DNA of 64,000 nucleotides from Thiosulfativibrio zosterae (GCF_011398155.1 NZ_AP021888.1:1843501-1907500), one strand, 5' to 3'; counted from the first letter of the stretch, positions 1-9,129 are shown. Notes: generated by a model not told the origin, from the letters alone. Made by a program: numbers and translations.

Positions 1-303
1 CAAGGTATGCGGCAAAAAAACCATATCAACCGAATCGTTGCGAATGGGTAGATAATTTAGGTCGGCCACGATATAGGCATCAAAAAAATCTTCAACAATC
101 GAGTCATCCACTAAAATTTTTTGAGTTAAGCGGCAAGAATCCAATAAAGGACGCCAACTGGTTAACCCAATTTGCAGCACATACAACCCAAAGGATTTAC
201 GCAAGGCAAAGTCAATCAGACTTTTTTCATCCCGTAATAATCCCTGGCAGGTTTCAGTTTGATAAAGTCGCATTAAAAACTGTTGAAAGTGCTTGTATAT
301 CAT
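1..303 (-). CDS. YafS-like SAM-dependent methyltransferase, 3' end cut by window edge
   Basis: Reading leftward from an ATG at 303 gives 101 open codons running off the window edge, so only the N-terminal part is visible. The stretch NDSVDMVFLPHT near residues 90-100 matches the region of class I (type 11) methyltransferases that follows the acidic SAM-binding strand. No intact glycine-rich SAM loop is seen, as in the divergent YafS subgroup. In enterobacteria yafS sits directly beside gloB, transcribed divergently, exactly as here (gloB starts at 374), and this neighbourhood is half of the evidence. The methylated substrate is not known. An alternative is another member of the methyltransferase 11 family. 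Confidence 0.7.
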   Translation of the reverse strand, partial: MIYKHFQQFLMRLYQTETCQGLLRDEKSLIDFALRKSFGLYVLQIGLTSWRPLLDSCRLTQKILVDDSIVEDFFDAYIVADLNYLPIRNDSVDMVFLPHTL

Positions 304-373
304 GATTTATCGCAATTATTTAACTTGATATTTGCTAGAATATTGACCGATTATAACAACTTAAGAACCCTAC

Positions 374-1162
374 ATGAAAATCATTGGTCTTCCCGCTCTG
401 GTTGGCAGTTACGATAACTATATCTGGCTACTTGTCAAACAAGAAATGGTTTGGGTGATTGACCCTGGGCAAGCACAGCCGGTTCTTAACTATTTAGCAA
501 GCCACTCGCTAAATTTAGCGGGTATTTTAATTACCCACTATCATCACGACCATGTTGATGGCATTGCCGAACTCAAAAAACAATTTCCTGCCGCTAGGGT
601 TTATGGCCCGCAAAAAACACCTAATAACCTGATTGAGCAGCGTCTTGTAGACGGGGATGAGGTTAGCCTGTTTGATGATTATCATCTTAAGGTGATCGAA
701 ACACCAGGTCATACTTACGACCATATTGCTTATTATAATCAGCAAGACTTATTTTGTGGCGACACCCTCTTTGGCGCGGGATGCGGACGACAATTTGATG
801 GGGGTTATGATGCCTTTGCCAAATCTTTGTTGAAACTTCGCGCCCTACCCGATGGTTTAAATTTTTATTCTGCCCATGAATATACCCTAAGCAATTTAAA
901 GTTTGCCCAGTTTGCCGACCCATCGAATGTCGACCTGCAAAACCGCATCGCGACAACACACATTGAATATCCGCAGCCCCTAGTCGCACCGCAATCGACA
1001 TTAAAACTCGAAAAAGCAACTAATCCATTTTTGCGTTTCGATCAGTTGCCGATTCAAGAAACTTTATTGGCTCGCGGCGCCCAAAACACCCCAGAAAGTC
1101 TTTTTAAAACCTTAAGAGACTGGAAAGATCACATAGACCAAAAAGGCTATCCAGCAAAATGA
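374..1162 (+). CDS. gloB: Hydroxyacylglutathione hydrolase (glyoxalase II)
   Basis: This cytoplasmic enzyme hydrolyses S-D-lactoylglutathione to D-lactate and glutathione, the last step of methylglyoxal detoxification. The 262-residue protein is a metallo-beta-lactamase-fold hydrolase of normal glyoxalase II length. The metal-binding signature T-H-Y-H-H-D-H lies at residues 54-60. Further ligands are seen in TPGHTYDH, CGDTLFGAGCGR (bridging Asp) and YSAHEYT. The C-terminal glutathione-binding domain is present. The stop codon overlaps the mltD start by four bases (ATGA), so the two genes are probably translationally coupled. The gloB-mltD pairing is common in gammaproteobacteria. Confidence 0.95.
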   Translation: MKIIGLPALVGSYDNYIWLLVKQEMVWVIDPGQAQPVLNYLASHSLNLAGILITHYHHDHVDGIAELKKQFPAARVYGPQKTPNNLIEQRLVDGDEVSLFDDYHLKVIETPGHTYDHIAYYNQQDLFCGDTLFGAGCGRQFDGGYDAFAKSLLKLRALPDGLNFYSAHEYTLSNLKFAQFADPSNVDLQNRIATTHIEYPQPLVAPQSTLKLEKATNPFLRFDQLPIQETLLARGAQNTPESLFKTLRDWKDHIDQKGYPAK

Positions 1163-2835
1163 TATACCGCTTTATTTCCAAGACCACTTTCGACCAAATT
1201 TGGCCAACCAAAGCAAAATGGGTTATTTTGTCTTGCAGCCTGACTTTGTTGTCGGCTTGCCAAACTGTGCCAACCCAAACCGCGCAAAATGCAATCTCCG
1301 AACCAACCCTGACCACTGATGAATCTCCTAAACTGCCTATTTTGGACTTAGAAATTCACAATGCAGAATCTGACATACCTGAAGACCTTGCTTTAAGGGT
1401 TTTGCAAAACACCCAGCAAAATCTTAATTTATTGGCCGACACGACACCTGAAGAACCCTTATCGATTTTTGTTAAGCCAACTGAGGGCGCTAAAGATCTT
1501 TGGCCAGTATTGTCTGAACGTTTTTTTATTACGCCCGCTAATACTCATAACTTTCAGGACTATTTAAACTATTACACCAAAAACCCTAATTATCTCACCC
1601 GCATTTCAGATAGAGCACGGCCTTATTTGTATTTTATTTTGCAAGAAGTCAAAAGTCGTCAAATGCCCTACGAAGTGGCTTTATTACCGGTGGTTGAAAG
1701 TGGTTTTCAACCCTATGCCAAGTCTTATCAAAGCGCTGCCGGACTTTGGCAGTTTATGCCCAATACAGGTGAAATGTTTGGGCTAGAACGCAACTGGTGG
1801 TATGACGGTCGTCAAGACATACATCGCAGTACTGAAGCCGCTTTAAATTACTTGCAACAACTCTATGTACAAAACGAATACGACTGGCTTTTGGCCCTAG
1901 CCTCTTATAATGCTGGTTATGGCAATGTGCTTAAGGCAAAACGACTTTACTTAAATAAAAACCCGAATGGGGATGCCAATTTTTGGAACATTCGTAAATA
2001 TTTACCCAAAGAAACACAACATTATGTGCCGCAATTGCTAGCAGTAAGTTATTTGGTAAAGCACCGTCAGAGTTACCAAATCACTTTAAACCCCATTGAA
2101 AACCATGTGCATTTTGAAAAAGTCAACCTAAGCCAACAAGTGGACTTTATCAGCTTGGCTAAAATTACAGGGGTTGCTAAAGAACAATTAAAACTGTTAA
2201 ACGCTGGGTATCTTCAACCCACGACACCGCCTAAGGGTCCATTTGAAATATTATTGCCTGTCGCAGCCAGTCAAACCTTTAAAGCGGCATTGGATAAACA
2301 GCCCGAAATTTTGGCAGTACAATGGACTAAACATGTCGTTAAAAAAGGCGAAAGCCTAAGCGTTATTGCCGAAAAATATAAAACCAGAGCAGCTGCCATC
2401 CAACGCCTCAATGAGATGAAAAATACCAATATCCGCGTTGGCAAAACCTTATTAATACCCGTACCCGTTCAATATGCCAAGCAGCTTTTAAAACCCAAAG
2501 AACCGGTTAAATATCAAGGATCGGTTGTTTTTCACAAGGTTAAAACAGGCGAATCCTTATGGACAATTGCACGCTATTACGACATAACAACCAAAGAGTT
2601 ATGTCAATGGAATAATATCGGGATACGCGAGCCGTTATATAAAGGCCAAAACTTGAAAATTCGTTCCAATCAATATGGCAAACAAGTAACTTATACCCTG
2701 AAAAATGGGGATAGTTTATGGACTGTGGCTCAAAAATATAAAGTGTCAACCAATCAGTTAGCGCGATGGAATCAAATTTCGGAAGCCGAGGTGTTACAGC
2801 CTGGCCAAAAAATCAGCGTTTGGGTTAAAAGTTAG
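1159..2835 (+). CDS. mltD: Membrane-bound lytic murein transglycosylase D with three LysM domains
   Basis: This lipoprotein cleaves peptidoglycan glycosidic bonds to give 1,6-anhydromuropeptides. The N-terminus has a hydrophobic signal ending in a lipobox LSAC with the lipidated Cys at residue 34, so it should be outer-membrane anchored. The SLT catalytic domain spans about residues 160-300, with the likely catalytic Glu180 in VVESGFQPYA and the motif GLWQFMPNTG. Three LysM peptidoglycan-binding repeats follow at about 391-435, 458-502 and 510-555. The start overlaps the gloB stop, and the stop shares one base with the GTG start of the next transglycosylase gene, so two murein hydrolases are tightly co-expressed. 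Confidence 0.95.
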   Translation: MIYRFISKTTFDQIWPTKAKWVILSCSLTLLSACQTVPTQTAQNAISEPTLTTDESPKLPILDLEIHNAESDIPEDLALRVLQNTQQNLNLLADTTPEEPLSIFVKPTEGAKDLWPVLSERFFITPANTHNFQDYLNYYTKNPNYLTRISDRARPYLYFILQEVKSRQMPYEVALLPVVESGFQPYAKSYQSAAGLWQFMPNTGEMFGLERNWWYDGRQDIHRSTEAALNYLQQLYVQNEYDWLLALASYNAGYGNVLKAKRLYLNKNPNGDANFWNIRKYLPKETQHYVPQLLAVSYLVKHRQSYQITLNPIENHVHFEKVNLSQQVDFISLAKITGVAKEQLKLLNAGYLQPTTPPKGPFEILLPVAASQTFKAALDKQPEILAVQWTKHVVKKGESLSVIAEKYKTRAAAIQRLNEMKNTNIRVGKTLLIPVPVQYAKQLLKPKEPVKYQGSVVFHKVKTGESLWTIARYYDITTKELCQWNNIGIREPLYKGQNLKIRSNQYGKQVTYTLKNGDSLWTVAQKYKVSTNQLARWNQISEAEVLQPGQKISVWVKS

Positions 2836-4838
2836 TGTTTTTTTTTAACGCTTATTGCCTAAAAAACAGTCATCACTCGCTTATTTACTTAGGCTTGTTT
2901 TTGCTTTTTTTTTCAAACCCCAATTTTGCAAAACCGGATATTGCCAGCCTAACCGAACAACAGCGCTTATTTTTAGAGGCTTACGATGCCATTAATAAAA
3001 AAGACCGTGCGCTCATTGCTGATTACAAAAAACGTCTTTCCGGTTATGTACTTGCTCCCTACTTAAGCTTTTTTGATTTTTATAAAAACATCGACAGCAC
3101 GCCTAACAGCGCGATTGAACAGTTCGTTATCCAAAACAAAGACAATCATTTGTCTGGCCGCCTAAAATACTACTGGTTGAATCACTTAGGGCGAAGCCAA
3201 CAATGGCGCAGTTTTCTAGCCCATTATAATTCTGAAGATTTTACGGCTCAGAACCTTAAATGTTATGCCACTTTGGCTGAACTCAACACCCAACCCAAAC
3301 CAGAATCTTCAGACAAGGCTAAAGCGCTTTGGCAAACTGGCAAACCCCTGTCAAGAGCTTGCCAACCCCTAGAAAACTATTTAATCAAAAACAAGCTATT
3401 AACAGGCTCTATGGTTTGGGAAAATATCAATATGGCCATGGGTCGTGATGAAATCACCTATGCGACCAAGTTATCCAAACACTTATCGCAAAACGAGCGC
3501 AATATTTTCCAGGCCTGGTTAAAAATTCACAAAGATCCAAGCCAATTAACCCAGCCTTTACCCTCAGAGTATCCGGGGCAAGTTCGCCAAAATATTTTTA
3601 TTCAAGGTATTAAAAAGCTTTCTAAAAAAGACCCTAAACTTGCCCAAAAATTGGTCACGCAAGACGCTAAGCGTTATGGGCTGAACCAAGCTGAAGAATT
3701 GAGTTTAATGAGAATTATCTCTTTACGCTTAGCAAGAAATTACCAGCCAGATGCTAAGTCCTTATTAGACCAGGTCAATGAAACAGACAGCTCTGAAAGC
3801 ACGCTTCGTTGGCAGTTACAACTGGCTCTGCGCCATTCTGACTGGGCAAGTGTTCTTGAAGTCTATGAAAAACTAGAAGATGATGAAAAGACCACCGAAA
3901 AATGGCAATACTGGCTAGCAAGGGCACTCGATAACACCCAAGAACCCAAAAAAGCCCAGCAAATTTATAAAAACCTAGCCACAAAAAGAAACTTTTATGG
4001 TTTTTTAGCCGCGGATAAACTCAAGCAAGATTATCAATTTAACCCTAGCCCCTCTAAAAAAATAGATGTTAATGAATTAATTCAAAAATATTCACAACTT
4101 CCCAGAATTAAAGAGTTGCTGGCGATTGACTGGCTTTTGAATGCGAATCGAGAATGGTACCATCTGCTTCAAACGGCCAAAAATGATGAATTAGAAGCCA
4201 TCAGTTATTTAGCGACCGACTGGCAACAACATAACATAGCGATTCGTGGACTGGCGATGGCAGAAAACTGGAATAATATTGAACTGCGCTTTCCGACACC
4301 CCATAAAACACCTGTGCTGCAAGCTGCTAAACAACATGCCGTTGACCCTGCATGGATTTATGGCGTTATGCGCCGAGAGAGTGCGTTTGCCACAGACATT
4401 CGCTCACCCGTAGGCGCAACTGGGTTAATGCAACTCATGCCCAATACGGCGCGATTTATTGGTCAGAAAATTGGGGTCAAACCACAGACCTACAAAAACC
4501 TAACCAATGCAGAATCTAACATTGAATTAGGGTCGGCCTATTTAAGTTATCTCAATGAGAAATTCCAAGGTAATCGTATCCTTGCAACCGCGGCCTATAA
4601 TGCAGGGCCTAACCGCGTAGAAGATTGGATTCCAGATGATCAACAACTCCCCGCTGATCAATGGATTGACAGCATTCCCTTTAACGAAACGCGCCGTTAT
4701 GTAAAAGCCGTTTTAGAATACACGATTATTTTTCAGTCATTATTGAATCAAAAATATGACCGCTTAGAAAATTACTTGCTACCGATTGGTCAATTGCAAA
4801 GTGCAAAATCTGATTCGTCAACTTTGGTAAAAAATTAA
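2835..4838 (+). CDS. slt: Soluble lytic murein transglycosylase (Slt70 family)
   Basis: This is a periplasmic exo-lytic transglycosylase acting in peptidoglycan turnover. The protein has 667 residues, close to the usual Slt70 length. It shows a hydrophobic signal peptide ending near FSNPNFAKP, a long alpha-helical superhelical U/L domain, and a C-terminal SLT domain with catalytic Glu515 in RRESAF followed by GATGLMQLMPNTA. The start is a GTG that shares one base with the mltD stop TAG; no ATG lies early enough to keep the signal peptide. A copy of the dispersed CCAGGCCTGG palindrome at 3509-3518 encodes Gln-Ala-Trp in the helical domain. Confidence 0.92.
   Translation: MFFFNAYCLKNSHHSLIYLGLFLLFFSNPNFAKPDIASLTEQQRLFLEAYDAINKKDRALIADYKKRLSGYVLAPYLSFFDFYKNIDSTPNSAIEQFVIQNKDNHLSGRLKYYWLNHLGRSQQWRSFLAHYNSEDFTAQNLKCYATLAELNTQPKPESSDKAKALWQTGKPLSRACQPLENYLIKNKLLTGSMVWENINMAMGRDEITYATKLSKHLSQNERNIFQAWLKIHKDPSQLTQPLPSEYPGQVRQNIFIQGIKKLSKKDPKLAQKLVTQDAKRYGLNQAEELSLMRIISLRLARNYQPDAKSLLDQVNETDSSESTLRWQLQLALRHSDWASVLEVYEKLEDDEKTTEKWQYWLARALDNTQEPKKAQQIYKNLATKRNFYGFLAADKLKQDYQFNPSPSKKIDVNELIQKYSQLPRIKELLAIDWLLNANREWYHLLQTAKNDELEAISYLATDWQQHNIAIRGLAMAENWNNIELRFPTPHKTPVLQAAKQHAVDPAWIYGVMRRESAFATDIRSPVGATGLMQLMPNTARFIGQKIGVKPQTYKNLTNAESNIELGSAYLSYLNEKFQGNRILATAAYNAGPNRVEDWIPDDQQLPADQWIDSIPFNETRRYVKAVLEYTIIFQSLLNQKYDRLENYLLPIGQLQSAKSDSSTLVKN
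3509..3518. repeat. Dispersed palindrome, 10-bp core, copy 1 (inside slt)
   Basis: CCAGGCCTGG followed by TT. The left outer base is T instead of A, so only the right half of the 12-mer is complete. It is read in frame as F-Q-A-W-L. Confidence 0.6.
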
Positions 4839-4860
4839 CCAGACTCATTTTTGCTAGACG

Positions 4861-4886
4861 AAAAAAAACCCTAGGGACAACTAGGG
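4861..4886 (-). terminator. Rho-independent terminator, leftward
   Basis: CCCTAG (4869-4874) pairs with CTAGGG (4881-4886) around a six-base loop. On the minus strand the stem is followed by eight T (A run at 4861-4868). It would stop leftward transcripts coming from the phosphatase gene. Confidence 0.6.
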
Positions 4887-4944
4887 CTTAAATAAATTAC
4901 TTCAAATTCACTTATGAACTAGAAATAATCAGAGGAGGATACTC

Positions 4945-5001
4945 ATGAAGAAACATGAATGGTTGCAGTATATTAGCAACTCCTTATCTTGTCAAATATA
5001 A
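4945..5001 (+). CDS. Possible 18-residue small protein or leader peptide
   Basis: An ATG at 4945 is preceded by a very strong Shine-Dalgarno sequence (AGAGGAGGA, 4931-4939) at ideal spacing. It opens 18 codons (MKKHEWLQYISNSLSCQI) before TAA at 4999-5001. It lies in the 278-bp gap between the convergent slt and phosphatase genes. No convincing promoter is seen and the family is not recognised. The ribosome-binding site is the only real evidence. It could also be a chance match or a remnant of a larger gene. Confidence 0.3.
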   Translation: MKKHEWLQYISNSLSCQI

Positions 5002-5073
5002 TTTTTAATATTTTTATGAGCCCCAAATTTTTTTTATGACAACTTAAGCGCTTGTTATTACTATAAATCCTTA

Positions 5074-5100
5074 AAAAAACAACCAGGCCTGGTTATTTTT
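5074..5100. terminator. Dispersed palindrome copy 2 acting as bidirectional terminator
   Basis: The 12-bp palindrome ACCAGGCCTGGT at 5082-5093 is flanked by an A-rich left arm and ATTTTT on the right. Both strands therefore show a GC-rich stem followed by a T run. It sits 16 bp past the end of the leftward phosphatase gene and between convergent genes, where a terminator is expected. Confidence 0.55.
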
Positions 5101-5116
5101 AATTCAAAAATTCGAC

Positions 5117-5602
5117 TTATTTGTGTAAGTATTTCTGCTCTATATCCGCCAATAGCCCAACTGAAGCGGCTTCTACCAAATCAAATACAAAATTAAATCC
5201 ATCTGCACCGCCATAATATGGATCTGGCACTTCTTTCTGATTAAATTGCGGCGCAAACTCTAAAAATAAACGAATTTTATGACGATGCTCTGGCAATGCC
5301 ATTTCTAATAGGTCAGCATAATTAGTTTCGTCCATCGCTAGAATATAATCAAACTCAATAATATCTCCCAAATCCACTTTTCTAGCGCGCAAATCATCCA
5401 TGGCTATGCCACGCTGCTTGGCCACACTGCGCGAGCGTGCATCCGCCTGTTTGCCCACATGATAGGCTGCCGTGCCTGCCGAATCAATTTCAATATGATT
5501 CGCCCAACCCTTATCATTGACTAACTGTCTAAAAACACCATGCGCTGTTGGCGAACGGCAAATATTGCCCAAACACACAAATATTACAGATACCTTTTTC
5601 AT
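5117..5602 (-). CDS. Low-molecular-weight protein tyrosine phosphatase family protein
   Basis: This 161-residue cytoplasmic phosphatase has the P-loop C-L-G-N-I-C-R-S at residues 10-17 (CX5R, nucleophile Cys10 and Arg16) and the general acid Asp127 in VPDPYYGG. Family members dephosphorylate tyrosine in proteins, often exopolysaccharide kinases (Wzb/Etp type), or low-molecular-weight phosphoesters. No polysaccharide kinase gene is adjacent, so the substrate is unknown. Arsenate reductases share this fold but usually carry extra redox cysteines near residue 80, which are not seen. The gene is divergent from the pseudouridine synthase gene (56 bp apart). Confidence 0.9.
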   Translation of the reverse strand: MKKVSVIFVCLGNICRSPTAHGVFRQLVNDKGWANHIEIDSAGTAAYHVGKQADARSRSVAKQRGIAMDDLRARKVDLGDIIEFDYILAMDETNYADLLEMALPEHRHKIRLFLEFAPQFNQKEVPDPYYGGADGFNFVFDLVEAASVGLLADIEQKYLHK

Positions 5603-5658
5603 ATCACTGACTCTTTAAAGTTAAAATAATGTTTTGTTCATTATAAAGCCAAGCCACA

Positions 5659-6378
5659 ATGAGTACAAAAGCGTCCACTGAAAACTTTTTATTCTCTGAG
5701 GATTGGATTATTTTCCAAGATGACGATATTTTAGTGGTTAACAAACCTTCTGGACTCTTATCCGTGCCCGGACGCTTAACGGATCCAAGTTTTTGTTTAG
5801 TTGGCCGCCTACCCGACAATTTGCAACACTGTTTAATCGTGCATCGCTTAGACATGGACACTTCGGGCATCATGATTTTAGCCAAACACAAAGACGCTCA
5901 TAAACATTTGAGCATGCAATTTCAAAACCGAGAAACACAAAAACATTATCATGCATTGATAAGCGGCTATCCATCCTGCCATCAAGGACAAACAATGCTC
6001 CCAATGCGCTGCGACTGGGAAAACCGACCTTTACAAATGATTGATTTTACACATGGTAAAACCGCCCGCACCCTTTGGTCAATTGAAGAAACTCATCGAA
6101 TACCGCAAACAAACACTTTTTATTCACTGGTTAAATTAACCCCTATTACGGGACGCTCTCATCAACTGCGATTACATATGAAAATGCTAGGACACCCCAT
6201 CTTAGGTGATAACTTATACTCAGACAACTTAAGCTATCAGCTGACTAAACGGCTTTGCTTGCATGCAACAGAACTCACGATTCAACACCCAGCCACACAC
6301 GCAACACTTACCTTTAATCAACCTATTAATTTGAACGAATACATTAACCCCATACTCAATGGCACAAATCATGCTTAG
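5659..6378 (+). CDS. rluA: RluA-type pseudouridine synthase
   Basis: This enzyme isomerises uridine to pseudouridine in structured RNA. The signature VHRLDMDTSG at residues 61-70 holds the catalytic Asp65, and ITGRSHQLRLHMKMLGHPILGD gives the second conserved block. The protein has 239 residues and lacks an N-terminal S4 domain. It therefore matches the short RluA class (23S rRNA U746 and tRNA U32 in Escherichia coli) rather than RluC or RluD. The exact target is inferred from length and architecture. Alternative: an unassigned RluA-family enzyme such as TruC. Confidence 0.85.
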   Translation: MSTKASTENFLFSEDWIIFQDDDILVVNKPSGLLSVPGRLTDPSFCLVGRLPDNLQHCLIVHRLDMDTSGIMILAKHKDAHKHLSMQFQNRETQKHYHALISGYPSCHQGQTMLPMRCDWENRPLQMIDFTHGKTARTLWSIEETHRIPQTNTFYSLVKLTPITGRSHQLRLHMKMLGHPILGDNLYSDNLSYQLTKRLCLHATELTIQHPATHATLTFNQPINLNEYINPILNGTNHA

Positions 6379-6440
6379 TGTCCAACAACCCATTTTATAA
6401 GCCGACTTAATACGGTTCTAGTGTCAAAAGGAAGAATTCT

Positions 6441-7757
6441 ATGTCTATCAATACTGAAAAAGATGATCAGGCCACTCAAGAAATGATGGCGATGTTGGGC
6501 GTTCCCGAAGATGATAATAGCCTATCAGAAGTAGATGATTTATTAGATGCCATTGATGACTTAGATGCATTTGATACCGAAACCACCGCAGAAGTCGATA
6601 ATGATGCTAATGACCCAACCGCAGAGCTTACTAAATCAGCGGATTTGTCTGCGTTTGATGCAGTGGAATCTGATGACACAGATATAGATTTAGACGAAAT
6701 TGAACTCGACGCAGATGGACTCATCCCAGAGTTAACCGATGACCAACAAATCAGCACAGATGAAAGTGAATTAGAAGCCTTAGGTGTGTTAGATGACTTA
6801 GATTCCTCTACAGAAGTGCCCGACCTTGAAACGCCAGAAGCAGATAATTTACTTGATGACTTAGATGCATTAATCGATACGACAGAAGCCAGTGACGAAA
6901 TACCTGAAGTTGAAGATTTAGAAATTGCTGACAACGCATCTGAAGAGCCAGAAGAAATTTTAGAAATCCCTGAAGATCATGATTCTATTGAACCTACTGA
7001 ATTAAATGACTCTGAGATTGAAAATGAGCCTGAAACTCCTGAGGATGATCTTTTAGCATTAGATGAAGAAACTGGTGAAAATATTTCCGAAGATATTGAC
7101 GAGAATATAGCTGAAGATGAACCCGAAACATCAATCGAAGATTTAGTAGAGGAAATTCCTTCATCAGATGATCAAATAACAGCGGAAGACGAAGAAGCCA
7201 ATCTTGAGGCCGTTCGAGCAGAGCTACCAGATACCCTAGATGAAATTCCCCAAGATTTCGAAGACACTATTAATCAAGAAGAATCCTCACTTGATGACGA
7301 ACTTGAGCTGGTCAACATTGAATTACCAGAGGTGCCTGAAGTGCCAAGTGTTAAATTACACAGTGAAACAGATCATCAACCAGATTTAGATCAAACAGCC
7401 GATGCAATTGATGAAATGAGTAAAGCGATAGCGGCGGATCAAGAGATTAAAGAAATTGCTCAAAAGCTGCACCAAACCGCACAAGAAGCCACTAAAATTG
7501 CATTAGCAACTGCCTTAGAGGCCCAAATTTCTGCCGAAAAAACTCAGGCAGCGATAAATGCGACCTTTGAAGCAACAGAAAGAGCTTTTAATGCTGCTAA
7601 AACAGCTGGATATGACATTGATTTAGAATCACTGAAACTTCCAGTAGACAACGAAGAATTGGCAACCAAAATTCAACAAATTAAAGCCAAAAATGACAGT
7701 ATTAAACATCAAAATCTTGCGATAAAACAACGCGTAGATGCGTTACAAAAACCATAA
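6441..7757 (+). CDS. Highly acidic low-complexity protein with C-terminal Ala-rich coiled coil
   Basis: I do not recognise this family. The first 330 or so of its 438 residues are dominated by Asp and Glu with repeated LDDLDAL/DLDAF-type motifs, and the region is probably disordered. A 19-bp exact DNA repeat (TTGATGACTTAGATGCATT at 6553 and 6853) lies exactly 300 bp apart in frame, so part of the acidic domain may have grown by duplication. Residues from about 330 to 438 are Ala/Glu/Lys/Gln-rich and predicted helical (AQEATKIALATALEAQ). There is no signal peptide or membrane segment. The start has a good Shine-Dalgarno AAAAGGAAG. Ten bases separate it from the next gene, which carries a similar helical segment. 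Confidence 0.85.
   Translation: MSINTEKDDQATQEMMAMLGVPEDDNSLSEVDDLLDAIDDLDAFDTETTAEVDNDANDPTAELTKSADLSAFDAVESDDTDIDLDEIELDADGLIPELTDDQQISTDESELEALGVLDDLDSSTEVPDLETPEADNLLDDLDALIDTTEASDEIPEVEDLEIADNASEEPEEILEIPEDHDSIEPTELNDSEIENEPETPEDDLLALDEETGENISEDIDENIAEDEPETSIEDLVEEIPSSDDQITAEDEEANLEAVRAELPDTLDEIPQDFEDTINQEESSLDDELELVNIELPEVPEVPSVKLHSETDHQPDLDQTADAIDEMSKAIAADQEIKEIAQKLHQTAQEATKIALATALEAQISAEKTQAAINATFEATERAFNAAKTAGYDIDLESLKLPVDNEELATKIQQIKAKNDSIKHQNLAIKQRVDALQKP
6553..6871 (+). repeat. 19-bp direct repeat pair, 300 bp apart, inside the acidic gene
   Basis: TTGATGACTTAGATGCATT occurs at 6553-6571 and 6853-6871, in the same reading frame, encoding DDLDA. A shorter related stretch (TAGATGACTTAGAT) lies near 6790. 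This suggests internal duplication of the acidic motif. Confidence 0.8.
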
Positions 7758-7767
7758 AGGTCTTATC

Positions 7768-9129
7768 ATGAACGACTTAACTGACGACATTCTCAGCGAT
7801 TTAGCAGATCTAGAATCAAGCACTGAAGAATTAACACAGAAAACGAGCATGGCAAAAAATAAACATCATACCCTTGAAGGTTTAGATTCTGCGCAACGAA
7901 TTGATTCTGCAACCTTAGTCTTAGAAGCCGCTAAAGCAGCCCAAGAAGCTGCAACGCAAAGCCAGCATGCGGCCGAATCTGCCATAAAACTTTCAAATGA
8001 CTTCAAAGCGCAAATTATTGAACTCTCTGACTCAAATGCGTCATGGCGCCAAACAGCCAGAAGTACTTCGCAAGACATCTTAAAAAGTCGCAACGCAATG
8101 CTCGTTACCATGTCAATTACTGTGGTCATGGGCGTTATCACCACTAGCTTATCCGCATGGTTTTTATACTACAACAGTAAAAAACAAGAAATGTTTAAAG
8201 GTGAAGTGCTTGATTTAATACAAACTGAAAATGCGCTCAATAATAAAGGGATTACCCTAAAAGTAGACCAACTATCTTCTTTGATAGAAGCCCTTTCAGC
8301 CGATATTCAAGCGCTAAAAATTCCCAACATGACAACCAGCACCAGTGCAAAAGAACCTACTCACGCGCCAGTCAATATTCATGCCGTTAACGACGATGAG
8401 CCAATTGAAACGCCTGAAACTGCCAACGCACATGACAACGGACACAATGAGCACGCCCTACCAGATGCACACGCCGGTCACGCCCCTGTTGAAAATCATG
8501 TCAATCACAATGAGCAAATGCACCACCAAGATACACATGCGACAGAAAATAAACCTATAGCCCACAACTCTCCAACATCGCATGATAATCATGCAGCTGC
8601 TGAAGAGCATCAAGATACTCCTCATGCCGTGGCGCCAAAACAACATGAAGAGCATGCAAGCAACCCTATTGTGTCTGTAATGAACAATCAAAGTTATGAA
8701 GAACTTAAAAATTTAGTGAACTTGATTTTAGATAAGCAACAAAAACTTGAAGCGGCTATTTTGACGCAATCTCAATGGTTGCAAAAAAATAAAACCATGA
8801 CAACCACACAACCCATTTTAGCCGAAAACTCAAACCTGTCTGATAAACAAGTAAAACAGTTGGACGGCATTGGTTGGTTAGTCAGAAAACAAGAAAAAAC
8901 ACTCAATGAAATTCAAGCAATTGTAAAAAGCTCTGGTAAAACAAGCGGTACGACAATTAGTAACGACCAAGGAATTCAAAACATCGAAAAATCACTGAAT
9001 GAATTGAAAGCCCAAATACATAATTTAGCAGCGCAACAAAGAGATATCGAATCACAAGTAACCGACCTACAAGCGCAAACCAAAAAATTATCAGAGTCCC
9101 CTAAACCCTATAGCTACCAATCCAGATAA
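7768..9129 (+). CDS. Single-pass membrane protein with His-rich linker and coiled-coil ends
   Basis: I do not recognise this family. I start it at ATG 7768 (MNDLTDD) because AAAGG lies at 7756-7760; an upstream in-frame start would overlap the acidic gene. The 453-residue protein has an N-terminal acidic/helical segment and an Ala-rich helix (AKAAQEAATQSQHAAESA) like one in its neighbour. One membrane helix follows at about residues 110-135 (AMLVTMSITVVMGVITTS), then a His-rich region at about 199-296 with 19 histidines mixed with Asp, Glu and Asn. The C-terminal half is a long coiled coil. The His/acid content suggests metal binding or pH sensing, which is inference only. A strong terminator follows, so it ends a two-gene operon. 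Confidence 0.85.
   Translation: MNDLTDDILSDLADLESSTEELTQKTSMAKNKHHTLEGLDSAQRIDSATLVLEAAKAAQEAATQSQHAAESAIKLSNDFKAQIIELSDSNASWRQTARSTSQDILKSRNAMLVTMSITVVMGVITTSLSAWFLYYNSKKQEMFKGEVLDLIQTENALNNKGITLKVDQLSSLIEALSADIQALKIPNMTTSTSAKEPTHAPVNIHAVNDDEPIETPETANAHDNGHNEHALPDAHAGHAPVENHVNHNEQMHHQDTHATENKPIAHNSPTSHDNHAAAEEHQDTPHAVAPKQHEEHASNPIVSVMNNQSYEELKNLVNLILDKQQKLEAAILTQSQWLQKNKTMTTTQPILAENSNLSDKQVKQLDGIGWLVRKQEKTLNEIQAIVKSSGKTSGTTISNDQGIQNIEKSLNELKAQIHNLAAQQRDIESQVTDLQAQTKKLSESPKPYSYQSR

Noticed and set aside
6476-6934. Long Ser-rich open frame on the minus strand opposite the acidic gene
   Set aside because: It is the mirror of Asp/Glu codons of the acidic protein (GAT and GAA read as ATC and TTC in shifted frames give Ser-rich sequence). 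It has no ribosome-binding site and no family match.
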